The notes under the pieces are model-generated. The model was not told the origin of the DNA, searched no databases, and worked only from the letters and a program-made list of their open reading frames with translations. DNA of 64,000 bases from Rhizobium oryzihabitans. GTDB taxonomy: Bacteria > Pseudomonadota > Alphaproteobacteria > Rhizobiales > Rhizobiaceae. The DNA is taken from positions 1 to 64,000 of the forward strand of contig NZ_CP048632.1 in assembly GCF_010669145.1 (NCBI RefSeq), read 5' to 3'. Both the position numbers and the translations under genes were made by a program. Position 1 is the first letter of the stretch. Every line of letters begins with the position of its first letter. Positions 10,748-18,742 of the stretch are shown here, piece by piece.

Positions 10748-12232
10748 ATGGCGACAGGTCTCAATGTCAACAACGTGGTGAACGTCTCGGTAAACCTGAG
10801 CCCCATCGCCGCGGCTGCACGCAATTTCGGCGCGCTCCTGATCCTCGGATCAAGCGACGTCATCGACGCCGGACAGAGGATGCGGAGCTATTCCGACCTC
10901 AACGGCGTGGCCTCAGACTTCGGGACGACTGCCCCGGAATATCTTGCCGCCAACCTGTTCTTCTCGCAGAGCCCCCAGCCGGCAATCCTCTATGTTGGTC
11001 GCTGGGCGCAGACGGCGACAAAGGGCACGCTGAACGGTGGCGTTCTGACGGCTTCCGAACAGTTGATGTCTGCATGGACGTCCATCACGGCCGGTTCCTT
11101 CAAGATCGATATCGACGGCGCCACCAAGACGCTTTCTGCCCTGAACTTCTCGGCGCAGACGAACCTCAACGGCGTGGCATCCATCATCGACACGGCGCTG
11201 ACCGGTGCGACGGTGACGTGGGACGCAGCCAATGGCCGCTTTATCGTCAAGTCCGACACCACCGGCGTAACGTCGACCGTCGGATATGCCACGGCAACCG
11301 GCTCTGGAACGGACATTTCCGCGCAGCTGAAGCTCACCACCGGTCTGGCTTCTGCCCCGGTAGGCGGCATTGCTGCCGAAACGCTGGTATCTGCCCTGAC
11401 GACCTTTGCCGACATGTCCAACGACTGGTACGGCGTGATGGTGGCAACCGCTACCTCCCCGAACGATGCTGCCTATCTTGCCGCCGCTGCCTTCATCGAG
11501 GGCGCTGCGGTGTCTCACATCCTGGGCATCACGATTACCAACACGCAGGCGCTGGACTCGACCGTCACGAACGATCTGCCGTCGCTCCTGAAAACGGCGA
11601 ACTACAAGCGCACTGTGACGCAGTATTCGTCCTCGTCGCCTTACGCCGTGGCATCGCTGCTCGGTCGCGCCTTCACGGTCGACTTCACGGCGAACAACAG
11701 CACGATCACGCTGAAGTTCAAACAGGAGCCGGGCGTATCGGCCGAAAAGCTGACACAGACGCAGGCGAATGCTCTCAAGGGCAAGAACTGCAACGTCTTC
11801 GTGGCCTATGCCAACGCAACGGCGATCATTCAGGAAGGCGTGATGGCCAACGGGTACTTCTTCGATGAAGTGCACGGCACAGACTGGCTGCAGAACGAAG
11901 TCCAGAACAACGTCTACAATCTGCTCTACCAGTCGACCACGAAAATTCCCCAGACTGACGCAGGCGTTAACCTGATCGTCAACGTGATCGAGTCCACCAT
12001 GGACGAGGCGGTCAACAATGGCCTTCTTGCCCCCGGTGTCTGGAATGCTGGCGGCTTCGGTGAGTTGAGCCAGGGTGATACGCTCACCAAGGGTTACTAC
12101 GTCTATGCGCCGAAGGTTGCGACCCAGACGCAGGCCGCGCGTGAAACCCGTGTTGCTCCGACAATCCAGGTTGCTGCTAAGGGTGCGGGAGCCGTGCATA
12201 AGGTAAACGTTATCATTAACTTCAACAGGTAA
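10748..12232 (+). CDS. Contractile tail sheath protein (DUF3383 family)
   Basis: The 494-residue protein opens with NNVVNVSVNLSP and AARNFGALLILGSS. It continues with FGTTAPEYLAANLFFSQSP and PAILYVGRWA, all characteristic of DUF3383 sheath proteins. A conserved C-terminal part includes a GTDWLQNEVQNNVYNLL segment and ends in a short beta tail. The sheath contracts to drive the tail tube through the host envelope, so its presence defines this as a myovirus. The frame is clean for the full length expected of the family. A 72-base gap, with a GCGAAGCGCTTCCCGC imperfect palindrome, separates it from the tube gene. Confidence 0.85.
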   Translation: MATGLNVNNVVNVSVNLSPIAAAARNFGALLILGSSDVIDAGQRMRSYSDLNGVASDFGTTAPEYLAANLFFSQSPQPAILYVGRWAQTATKGTLNGGVLTASEQLMSAWTSITAGSFKIDIDGATKTLSALNFSAQTNLNGVASIIDTALTGATVTWDAANGRFIVKSDTTGVTSTVGYATATGSGTDISAQLKLTTGLASAPVGGIAAETLVSALTTFADMSNDWYGVMVATATSPNDAAYLAAAAFIEGAAVSHILGITITNTQALDSTVTNDLPSLLKTANYKRTVTQYSSSSPYAVASLLGRAFTVDFTANNSTITLKFKQEPGVSAEKLTQTQANALKGKNCNVFVAYANATAIIQEGVMANGYFFDEVHGTDWLQNEVQNNVYNLLYQSTTKIPQTDAGVNLIVNVIESTMDEAVNNGLLAPGVWNAGGFGELSQGDTLTKGYYVYAPKVATQTQAARETRVAPTIQVAAKGAGAVHKVNVIINFNR

Positions 12233-12304
12233 AATGTTGATTTAAATGCTAAAACTGGCTTTGGAAGCGAAGCGCTTCCCGCCGTTAATCGATAGGAGGC
12301 TACC

Positions 12305-12748
12305 ATAGCTACGTATTCATTTTTGGACGTGACGGCCTCGATTGCCGGCCCCGGTGGAAACTTCTCTCTCGGCAATGGCTCCGGCAACTCCGAGGAAGGC
12401 ATCACCATCACGATGACCGAAGACAAGAACACCATGACGATCGGCGCCGATGGTAGTGCAATGCACTCCCTTCACGCTGGCAAGTCTGGAACCGTCTCGG
12501 TCCGGCTGCTGAAAACCAGCCCGGTCAACAAGCAGCTGATGACGCTCTACAATTACCAGACCACGTCATCGGCGCTTCACGGTCGCAACACCATCACGAT
12601 CCGCGATACGGCCCGTGGTGACAGCATCACGGCAGCTATCTGCGCCTTCGCCAAGGCTCCTGACCTGACCTATGCCAAGGACGGCAACACCGTTGAATGG
12701 TCGTGGCAGGCTGGCAAGATCGACCAGATTTTGGGTGAGGGCGTCTAA
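12305..12748 (+). CDS. Tail tube protein (DUF3277 family) with an ATA start codon
   Basis: DUF3277 proteins normally begin MATYSFLDV. Here the bases encode exactly that series but with ATA (12305-12307) where the ATG should be, behind a strong AGGAGG at 12294-12299. The next usable in-frame start is TTG 12323, which would drop six conserved residues and lose the ribosome site spacing. The 147-residue product continues with ASIAGPGGNFSLGNGSG, then EEGITITM and a C-terminal LGEGV. It should polymerise into the inner tail tube beneath the sheath. ATA starts are very weak, so this is either a start-codon mutation, a read error or a deliberate low-yield start. The stop overlaps the chaperone ATG (TAATG). 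Confidence 0.8.
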   Translation: MATYSFLDVTASIAGPGGNFSLGNGSGNSEEGITITMTEDKNTMTIGADGSAMHSLHAGKSGTVSVRLLKTSPVNKQLMTLYNYQTTSSALHGRNTITIRDTARGDSITAAICAFAKAPDLTYAKDGNTVEWSWQAGKIDQILGEGV

Positions 12749-13149
12749 TGTCTGACTTCGAGATCAACGACGTGAAATACCGGGCTGAAAAGCTCGACGC
12801 GATGCAGCAGTTTCACGTCGCTCGGCGCATTGCTCCAGTGATCGCCGTTGTCCCCAATGTGCTGAAAAGCATCAAGGGTGACATCGGCGCCTTGCAGCCG
12901 TTGCTGGAGATTGTCGGCAAGATGCCCGACGATGATGTGAACTACATCATCTCGGAATGCATGAGCGTCGTCTATCGTCTTGATGGTCCCGGTTATGTGC
13001 GGGTCTGGACGCGCGGCACCAACAAGCCGATGTTTGCCGACATGGACATGACCGTCCTCCTTCGCATCGTCTTTCAGGTGGTGTCGGACAATCTTCTCCC
13101 TTTTATGAGCGCCGGCCAGCAAGCATCCCCCGATCAGAAGCCGGCGTAA
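12748..13149 (+). CDS. Tail assembly chaperone, short (zero-frame) form
   Basis: The 133-residue protein lies between the tube and tape-measure genes, the fixed place of the tail assembly chaperone pair (lambda G/GT logic). It is helical, begins with DFEINDVKYRAEKLDAMQQF and has no membrane segment. Just before its end, at 13098-13104, the codons CTC CCT TTT contain a -1 slippery heptamer. A small share of ribosomes should therefore continue in the other frame to 13337. The chaperone coats the tape measure protein and brings tube subunits to it. Confidence 0.75.
   Translation: MSDFEINDVKYRAEKLDAMQQFHVARRIAPVIAVVPNVLKSIKGDIGALQPLLEIVGKMPDDDVNYIISECMSVVYRLDGPGYVRVWTRGTNKPMFADMDMTVLLRIVFQVVSDNLLPFMSAGQQASPDQKPA
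13098..13104 (+). promoter_or_regulatory. Programmed -1 frameshift site, slippery heptamer CCCTTTT
   Basis: Read in the chaperone frame the bases are C CCT TTT, which fits the X XXY YYZ rule exactly. Slipping back one base moves ribosomes into a frame that stays open through a conserved-looking downstream domain to TGA 13335-13337, immediately overlapping the tape measure start. The site lies about 45 bases before the zero-frame stop. A G/C-rich stretch (GAGCGCCGGCCAGC) begins three bases after the heptamer and could stimulate slipping. Confidence 0.7.
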
Positions 13150-13337
13150 AGTTCGATCCGGTCAGCCTGCCCGATGGCATGGACTGGATGATGCGTCCCG
13201 TGATGCGGGGGCTCTGCCGATACGAGAGCCTGAAAGACGGCTCCGTCGACCTGTGCGACATCGCGCAGATGAATGAAGCAATAGACGCGCTGGACGAAAA
13301 CACGCAGCGTGCGCAAAAGGCGGCGAGGGAAAACTGA
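13098..13337 (+). CDS. Frameshifted C-terminal domain of the tail assembly chaperone (long form, DUF6889-like)
   Basis: This frame has no convincing start codon of its own near its beginning. It encodes FDPVSLPDGMDWMMRPVMRG, then LCRYESLKDGSVDL and IAQMNEAID before the stop. These match a small protein family annotated after tail chaperones in related prophages. The reading joins the upstream chaperone by a -1 slip at CCCTTTT. The fused product corresponds to lambda gpGT, where the extra domain binds tube subunits. An internal ATG at 13174 is possible but would cut off the conserved beginning. The TGA shares bases with the tape measure ATG. Confidence 0.7.
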   Translation, partial: PFYERRPASIPRSEAGVKFDPVSLPDGMDWMMRPVMRGLCRYESLKDGSVDLCDIAQMNEAIDALDENTQRAQKAAREN

Positions 13338-15217
13338 TGGCCGATACCATCCGCGAGTTTCTCGTCTCCATCGGCTACGGGGTCGACCAGCAGTCCGAGA
13401 GGAAATTCAAGGATAGCGTCCGGTCTGCCACGCTTCAGGCCGAGCTTATGTCGAAGGCCATCGTTGCGGCGGCAAAGACGACCGCTGAGGCGCTTCAACA
13501 GGTCGCGAAGAACTTCGATAGCCTTTACTGGACATCGCAGCGTACGGGCGCCTCTGTCCAGAATATCCGCGCCCTGTCCTATGCGGTCTCGCAGCTTGGT
13601 GGATCGTATCAGGGCGCCATTCAGTCGATCGAGGCTTTCGGACAGAGGCTCAGAACCAATCCGGGCTATGAAAGCCTGGTCAAGTCGCTCGGCGTGCAGA
13701 CGCGAGCACGTAACGGTCAGCTTCGCGACCAGATCGACGTCATGGAAGACTTGGGCAAGCGGCTCAAGTCGATGCCTTACTATCAAGCGAACCAGTATGC
13801 CTCGGCGCTGGGGATTGATGAAACAATGCTCCGCGCGCTGCAAAGCGGCGAGTTGCAGAGGTTCATCAAGGAACAGAAGGAACGGGATCGGGCGTTCGGG
13901 CTCAACGGTGACAAAGCCTCCAAGGCATCTCGAGACTTCATGCGTGGCGTCAACGCCATGGCCGCGAGCATCGAGACCCTATTCGGTAAAGTCCTCACGG
14001 ACAACATGCCGAAAATCTCCGAATTCATGGAGAAGATCCAGAAATGGATGGTCGACAATGGCCCCGCCATCTCCAAGGCTTTCGGTGACGCTGCTGAGGT
14101 GATTGCCACGCTGGCAACCAATCTCGGTGAGGTTCTGGACAAGCTTGAGCCTGTCTGGACCGGATTCACCAACATTGCCGAATCCATCACTGGCGATAAG
14201 GGTCTTGTGGCTGCGATCGAGGTTCTTGTCGGCGCCGCGGTGCTTGGCAAGCTGATCTCCATGCTTGGGCTGCTCGTCGGCGGCACGGGTGGCGGCTTGA
14301 TGGGTAAGTTCCTTGGCATGCTGGGCATCTATGGTGCAGCGGCGGCCGGAGCGAACTCGATCGTCAACCCGGGCGATGGGCTCACGAATGCGCCTCGCCT
14401 CGGGCGTTGGGGCGTCGATGACGCGCTTCGCTGGGGATACGGCAAGGTCAAGGGAATGTTCGGCGGTGGTGGTGCTGGTGGCTCTGGAAGCCCGCAAAAA
14501 GGCGCTCCGATTAATGTTAAGCAGAAGTGGGAGAACGCGAAGCGGTCTTACGATTTCTGGCGTAGTAAAGGGCTAACCAGAGAATCCGCACTTGCAATGG
14601 TCGGTACAGAAGATGGCGAAAGCGGTTTCAACCCGAATGCCCGCGGCGATTTCGATAGCGCCAGCGGCCAGTACCTGGCGGGTGGTCCTTTCCAGCACCA
14701 CAGGGACCGCAGAAACGCGATCCTTGCGGCAACCGGCATCGACATGTGGGACAACAACACGTCCCATGAGAAGAAGCTGGAGGGTGCCTATTGGGAACTC
14801 ACGCAGGGCAATGACAGCCAGGCAAGGAGAGCGTGGCGCAAGCTTCTTGAAGGTGGTCCAGTTGAGTACGGCGTCAGCGCAGCGACCTATGATTACGAAC
14901 GCCCACGGGACAAGGCCGGACAGACCGCCGTTAGGACTGATCTTGCCTACAAATGGGGAAAGGTTCTGCAGGACTCTCCTGCGGGCAACGATCCGAACGC
15001 CTTTAAACGCGCTCACCCGGCTTTCGGCGGGAACGTAGTGCCGCCGCTAATGCAGCCGCCGGGGATCAATGCCGGTAGCGAAGTGAAGATGAACCAGACG
15101 ACGAATATCTCTGTAGTGGGTTCGTCAAACCCGACAGACACGGCCAACGCCGTGGCAGGCAAGCAGGAGTCGGTCAATGGCCGGCTTCTGCGTAACACTC
15201 AAGGGGCAATTCGCTGA
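13337..15217 (+). CDS. Tail tape measure protein with C-terminal lysozyme-like domain
   Basis: The 626-residue protein has an N-terminal helical region starting ADTIREFLVSIGYGVDQQSE, hydrophobic and Gly-rich stretches around residues 290-345 (membrane-insertion-like), and a C-terminal module from about 390 to 540. That module contains WRSKGLTRESALAMVGTEDG and ESGFNP, typical of phage tail lysozymes. The protein sets tail length and, by its muralytic end, helps cross peptidoglycan during infection. It is short for a tape measure, predicting a tail of roughly 90-100 nm by the usual 1.5 angstrom per residue rule. Start and stop overlap both neighbours (TGATG). Confidence 0.85.
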   Translation: MADTIREFLVSIGYGVDQQSERKFKDSVRSATLQAELMSKAIVAAAKTTAEALQQVAKNFDSLYWTSQRTGASVQNIRALSYAVSQLGGSYQGAIQSIEAFGQRLRTNPGYESLVKSLGVQTRARNGQLRDQIDVMEDLGKRLKSMPYYQANQYASALGIDETMLRALQSGELQRFIKEQKERDRAFGLNGDKASKASRDFMRGVNAMAASIETLFGKVLTDNMPKISEFMEKIQKWMVDNGPAISKAFGDAAEVIATLATNLGEVLDKLEPVWTGFTNIAESITGDKGLVAAIEVLVGAAVLGKLISMLGLLVGGTGGGLMGKFLGMLGIYGAAAAGANSIVNPGDGLTNAPRLGRWGVDDALRWGYGKVKGMFGGGGAGGSGSPQKGAPINVKQKWENAKRSYDFWRSKGLTRESALAMVGTEDGESGFNPNARGDFDSASGQYLAGGPFQHHRDRRNAILAATGIDMWDNNTSHEKKLEGAYWELTQGNDSQARRAWRKLLEGGPVEYGVSAATYDYERPRDKAGQTAVRTDLAYKWGKVLQDSPAGNDPNAFKRAHPAFGGNVVPPLMQPPGINAGSEVKMNQTTNISVVGSSNPTDTANAVAGKQESVNGRLLRNTQGAIR

Positions 15218-15741
15218 TGTCTTTGCTTGACGATGCCTTTGCCCTGATTTTCTCCCCCACGCGCCTCATCGGGTTCATCATCCCCGATGTGGTCGTGGAA
15301 GAGGTGCACCGCGACCAACTGGTGATTACCGATCACCCGGTGGAGCAGGGAGCGGCAATCTCGGATCACGCATTCAAGATGCCTTCCGAGATCGAGATGC
15401 GTTGTGGTTGGTCGAACTCGACGGCCGGAACGACGGGATATGTGCAGGCGGTCTATCAGGAGCTTCTCGCACTCCAGCAGATGCGCCAGCCATTCTCGGT
15501 CTTCACCGGCAAGCGCTCATATTCGAACATGCTGATCCGATCGCTTGAAGTGGTGACGGATGAGCATTCGGAAAATGCGCTGCTGGTGACTGTCGGGCTT
15601 CGCGAGATCATCATCGTCAGCACGACAACGACCTCAGCGCCGAAAAGTCAACAGAGCCAAGCGGCGCGTACAACGTCGATCGGCAATGGCGGTGCGAAGC
15701 AGTACCAGACGACCGGGTTCACCTACGCGAGAGACGGATAA
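15217..15741 (+). CDS. Dit-like baseplate/tail protein
   Basis: The 174-residue protein follows the tape measure gene with a TGATG overlap. It begins LLDDAFALIFSPTRLIG and has VEEVHRDQLVITDHPVEQGA, a pattern seen in Dit-like phage baseplate proteins, then QPFSVFTGKRSYSNMLI and LRSLEVVTDE-type strands. Dit proteins form the hub between tube and baseplate. In related phages the next gene is the baseplate plug; here that gene is 3.9 kb away, beyond an inserted island. Confidence 0.75.
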   Translation: MSLLDDAFALIFSPTRLIGFIIPDVVVEEVHRDQLVITDHPVEQGAAISDHAFKMPSEIEMRCGWSNSTAGTTGYVQAVYQELLALQQMRQPFSVFTGKRSYSNMLIRSLEVVTDEHSENALLVTVGLREIIIVSTTTTSAPKSQQSQAARTTSIGNGGAKQYQTTGFTYARDG

Positions 15742-15755
15742 CTCCGTGAACTGTT

Positions 15756-16217
15756 TCACTTAACAAGGTCAAGTTCTTCTGCTTTTTTTGGACAGAGTAA
15801 AATGAACTGAGCCTCGATCGGAGGGTATCCACCCGCGCACGACGTATCAAAATTTCCGCCGACAGGGAACTTCATTTTAACGACCTTGTCCGCGACGGCG
15901 GATGTGATTCTTGCCGCATCACAGTCCGCTGTAGCCGAATAAAACTGGTTTCCATTCGACCGCATATATTTGTCAACACATTGGTCAACGCTAAGCTTGC
16001 CGCCGTGATCCACAGTTTCCCCGCCAGGGTCGCGAAGGCAGTATTCAACGAAATCGGGCTTCGTAGTGAGGCCCTTGATAATTGCCATTCGAGTGTTTGC
16101 TCCTGATCTCTCAATCAGGGTTGCGTTCCACGAACTGCATGATGCCAAGGGATAGTCGGCGGAAAGACATGCGGCTGGAATTAAAAAGATGGTGGCGACG
16201 AACAAAAAGCTGCGCAT
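15756..16217 (-). CDS. Secreted hypothetical protein with signal peptide
   Basis: The 153-residue product has a clear signal peptide (FLFVATIFLIPAACLSA, about residues 4-20). The mature part has five or so cysteines, consistent with a periplasmic disulfide-bonded fold. The signal contains PAACLS rather than a clean lipobox, so lipidation is uncertain. It is read against the late genes, ten bases after the end of a small membrane protein gene, with a TAAGGA ribosome site, so the two form an operon. Its placement in an island next to a phage repressor suggests expression in the lysogen. No family recognised. Confidence 0.65.
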   Translation of the reverse strand: MRSFLFVATIFLIPAACLSADYPLASCSSWNATLIERSGANTRMAIIKGLTTKPDFVEYCLRDPGGETVDHGGKLSVDQCVDKYMRSNGNQFYSATADCDAARITSAVADKVVKMKFPVGGNFDTSCAGGYPPIEAQFILLCPKKAEELDLVK

Positions 16218-16226
16218 TGCAATTCC

Positions 16227-16600
16227 TTAAAAAGGTAACCCTTGGGGATCAGACTTCACCCAGAGCTTTCCATACTCAGAGTACTGAGAAAGGTTCACGT
16301 TCATCTTCATCCCGTTAGAGAGCATGGCGATGGCGGAGCATTGAACATTTTCTCCGCTCTGTTTGGAAAGTTTCAAATCGACAAAGTCGATGGTGCGGAA
16401 GAAAGGATTGCTTTGGTCTTTAGCTAATTCGAGTAGTTGCGATGCGAGTTTTTCGCAAGGGGCGTCGTAATTTCGGTCGCCAGTTTCGATACGATGTAGA
16501 GGAAACCCACGATGGCAGCGAATACAGCCATCGCAATGACTTTAGACCGTTTTGACGTTTTAGGCGCGAACGGCTGATTGGCTGTGCTGGTTTCAGTCAT
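16227..16600 (-). pseudogene. Single-pass membrane protein, one frameshift near 16466
   Basis: From ATG 16600 the frame gives a polar N-terminus (TETSTANQPFAPKTSKRSK) and a membrane helix (VIAMAVFAAIVGFLYIV), then stops early. A second frame over the same strand continues with EKLASQLLELAKDQ, then TIDFVDLKLSKQSGE and ends at 16227 just before the secreted-protein gene. One extra T in the ATT codon near 16466-16472 would unite them as about 124 residues. Membrane anchor plus soluble domain beside a secreted partner suggests a two-protein envelope function in the lysogen. Whether the break is real is unknown. Confidence 0.55.
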
Positions 16601-16668
16601 GGTGGCCCCCGGATCAAACGAAACGGGTGCATAGAACCACGAATTCTCGTTCTGGTCGAGCGGCCTAG

Positions 16669-16953
16669 TCAGCCATTCCCAACGAAATGCCCAACGCCTT
16701 CTGGCGAAATCTTGCCAAGACGAACACCTGGGCCTCCTACAGAAACATCGCCATCACCAACGAAGATTACGCCGGCCTCTTCAAGGACGCGGATAATAGA
16801 GGAGATATTCTGATAATTCCCGGTAAGAGGTCCGGTTGACCCTTCATAGCGCTTGAGCGTCTGTACAGGCACGTCAGCCGCCTCCGCGAGTGCTCTCTGT
16901 TCCATCTTCAAGAGCGCCCTAGCGGCTCTCAATTGGTCTGCTGTTATGGTCAT
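16669..16953 (-). CDS. XRE-family helix-turn-helix regulator, 94 residues
   Basis: Residues about 4-58 form a Cro/CI-type helix-turn-helix with ITADQLRAARALLKMEQRAL then AEAADVPVQTLKRYE, where the second helix-turn-helix unit is evident. The short C-terminus lacks a LexA-type protease domain, so this repressor would not be cleaved by RecA. It is divergent from the 17051-19256 operon, and the space between has repeats of AGGTAT that look like operators, one directly before its own start. It probably represses the rightward operon and itself. It is also similar to plain Cro-like regulators of accessory phage genes. Confidence 0.8.
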   Translation of the reverse strand: MTITADQLRAARALLKMEQRALAEAADVPVQTLKRYEGSTGPLTGNYQNISSIIRVLEEAGVIFVGDGDVSVGGPGVRLGKISPEGVGHFVGNG

Positions 16954-17050
16954 AAGTGATACCTGCGTACTTTTTTTGGTGTTTAGGTATTGACTGTGCG
17001 GCTCGTTATTGCTACCTAGGTATCACACGAGGTACAAAGGAGCAAACGAA
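16954..17050 (+). promoter_or_regulatory. Divergent promoter with three AGGTAT operator-like sites
   Basis: GTGATACCT at 16956-16964 and AGGTATCAC at 17018-17026 are exact inverted 9-mers, and AGGTATTGA at 16985-16993 is a third, partial copy. TACCTAGGTA (17013-17022) is a perfect palindrome around the right site. A rightward promoter can be drawn as TTGACT (16990-16995), a 17-base spacer and TACCTA (17013-17018), so two sites overlap its -35 and -10. This fits control by the adjacent XRE protein. The promoter itself is inferred. Confidence 0.65.
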
Positions 17051-17200
17051 ATGTTCAACATCTCAGCACTGATCAAGAACCCGATCGTCAAGGCAGCATT
17101 TGAACGTGCAGAGCGCGATAATGGCGCAGCATTCGCAATCCCGGCTCCGAAGGCCCCGGTTCTCACCGGCGGTTCGGCTAAGGTTCTGGAGGTTGCGTGA
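17051..17200 (+). CDS. Small hypothetical protein, 49 residues (first gene of island operon)
   Basis: A strong AAAGGAG site precedes ATG 17051. The product begins FNISALIKNPIVKAAFERAE and is short, with an Ala/Pro-rich second half. It is the first gene under the divergent promoter controlled by the XRE regulator, and its TGA overlaps the next ATG. Its position is like that of small early regulators or inhibitors, but the sequence shows no motif. Confidence 0.6.
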   Translation: MFNISALIKNPIVKAAFERAERDNGAAFAIPAPKAPVLTGGSAKVLEVA

Positions 17201-17583
17201 TGGAAAAGGTCCTTTCTGGCAGCCATGACATCGCAGTCATGCGCGGCAGCATCGGCGCTTTGACCGATCATGAAGACTTGAACAGGCTTTTCGATTCACT
17301 GATGACGTTGGGGAACGTCCTAAACGCTCTCAACCAGCACCCAAAGTTCTGGAAAGATAGGTCAATGGACTTCACCCCTGCGGGTAAGATCATGGAAACC
17401 CTGTGTGAGACCATCGACCGACTGATCGATGATGTGGTCAAGCGCGCGGCGTCACTGCCAGCAAACAATGTCCACGACAGGAACCTTAAGGCGCTGACGA
17501 TCGCCTCATGGGAAGCCTTCTGCAATTCTACACCGTCCGACATTATTGCGGCCATAGCGCCGCTGGCTACGGACACCCACTGA
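17200..17583 (+). CDS. Hypothetical helical protein, 127 residues
   Basis: Starting at ATG 17200 (TGATG with the previous stop), the product is soluble and mainly helical, for example HEDLNRLFDSLMTLGNVLNA and CETIDRLIDDVVKRAAS. No catalytic motif, signal peptide or membrane helix is visible. It is the second gene of the island operon. Function unknown. Confidence 0.6.
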   Translation: MEKVLSGSHDIAVMRGSIGALTDHEDLNRLFDSLMTLGNVLNALNQHPKFWKDRSMDFTPAGKIMETLCETIDRLIDDVVKRAASLPANNVHDRNLKALTIASWEAFCNSTPSDIIAAIAPLATDTH

Positions 17584-17711
17584 AAATCTGAAATTCCTCG
17601 CCGCCAATGAGGATGTAACGCGAACACAGAGCTTCATAGGCTCCGGTGTTCGTGAAAGCGAACCCCTGTGCGTTACCGGGCTTGGCGGGCCGGACGCCTA
17701 TGGAGACTGAA

Positions 17712-18380
17712 ATGGCCGTTACGAAAAAAGAAAACATTGGAATTGAACTGCCGAAGCTGGATATCCGGCTGATGGAGGTGGCTGTGGTTGGCGATAGCCC
17801 GCTCATCGTCCACGCTTGGTCTGAAAAGGCCAAAAAGGAAATGCTCGACAAACAGATGAAGAAGGCAAAGCCAGCCAAGGAGGCCAAAGACCCGAAGGCG
17901 GATTTTGAGGCTTCGATGTACCGGCTTGCCGATGGCGGCTATGGTTTCCCGAGCGTTGCATTCAAGAATGCCGCGGTCACGGCTGGAACGTCCGTCGCTG
18001 GTCTGACGAAAATCCAAGCCCGCCAGGCGTTCCACATCCTTGGCGAGGACGCTGACATTCAGGGCGCTTTCGAAGGCTCTAAGTCTCGCGTCAATCTCGT
18101 TCGCATCGAGGGCGGCAAGCCCTCCATGCGCGAAGACATGGTTCGGGTCGGCATGGGAACGGCAGACTTGCGCTACCGGCCGGAATTCTCGGAATGGCAC
18201 GCAAAGCTGCTGGTTCGCTACAATGCCAACGTACTGAGCGAAAGCCAGATATTGAATCTGCTCAATGTTGCTGGCTTCGCGGTCGGCGTCGGTGAGTGGC
18301 GGCCTGAAAAGGATGGCCAGTACGGCATGTTCCATGTCGCTACGGAAGCGGACATGACCAAACTGGAGGATGCGGCATGA
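17712..18380 (+). CDS. Conserved-looking phage protein of unknown function, 222 residues
   Basis: ATG 17712 follows GGAG at 17702-17705; earlier in-frame ATG codons have no ribosome site. The protein has a compact N-terminal motif VVGDSPLIVHAWSEKAKKEM, a lysine-rich linker, then SMYRLADGGYGFPSVAFKNA and a C-terminal GVGEWRPEKDGQYGMF. I recall similar proteins without function in many tailed phages. It has the look of a single-domain nucleic-acid or ligand binding protein but no known catalytic residues. It is part of the island operon and overlaps the Lar-like gene (ATGA). Confidence 0.65.
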   Translation: MAVTKKENIGIELPKLDIRLMEVAVVGDSPLIVHAWSEKAKKEMLDKQMKKAKPAKEAKDPKADFEASMYRLADGGYGFPSVAFKNAAVTAGTSVAGLTKIQARQAFHILGEDADIQGAFEGSKSRVNLVRIEGGKPSMREDMVRVGMGTADLRYRPEFSEWHAKLLVRYNANVLSESQILNLLNVAGFAVGVGEWRPEKDGQYGMFHVATEADMTKLEDAA

Positions 18381-18742
18381 GCGACCATCTAATTCTGCGA
18401 TTTTGCCCGTTCTGTGGTGGAGATGAAGCGAGCGCTTACATGGGCGAGCCTGGCCCTGGAATTATAAAGTGCTGGGCCGTCAATTGCGGTGCAGAAATGG
18501 CCGGCTTTTCGACGGATGAGGAAGCCGCCGCAGCTTGGAACAAAAGAACGGATCCTTTGACTTGGCGCGTTTGGAGCGATGATTCTGAAGAAGGCATGCC
18601 TGTCGATGAGGATGTGATGGTAGACGTCAAAGATCGCGATGGGCACGAGTGGCTGAACATTCGCGCCGGCTCTCATCCTTGGATGCACTTGGGCAGCGCG
18701 AATGACATCGTCGCGTGGCGCCTTGTGGAGCCGCGCCCATGA
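18377..18742 (+). CDS. Lar-like restriction alleviation protein (zinc ribbon), 121 residues
   Basis: Residues 9-60 show LRFCPFCGGDEA, a second Cys pair (KCWAVNCGAEM) and the closing motif TDEEAAAAWNKR, the usual pattern of Lar-family proteins. The C-terminal half has a separate W/D-rich module ending WRLVEPRP, similar to small DUF551-type modules. Lar modulates type I restriction-modification in the Rac prophage, so this copy may protect phage DNA. It overlaps genes on both sides by ATGA, confirming an operon. Confidence 0.7.
   Translation: MSDHLILRFCPFCGGDEASAYMGEPGPGIIKCWAVNCGAEMAGFSTDEEAAAAWNKRTDPLTWRVWSDDSEEGMPVDEDVMVDVKDRDGHEWLNIRAGSHPWMHLGSANDIVAWRLVEPRP

Noticed and set aside
10913..12199. 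428-codon reverse frame opposite the tail sheath gene
   Set aside because: Arg/Gly-rich shadow of the sheath gene without start signals.
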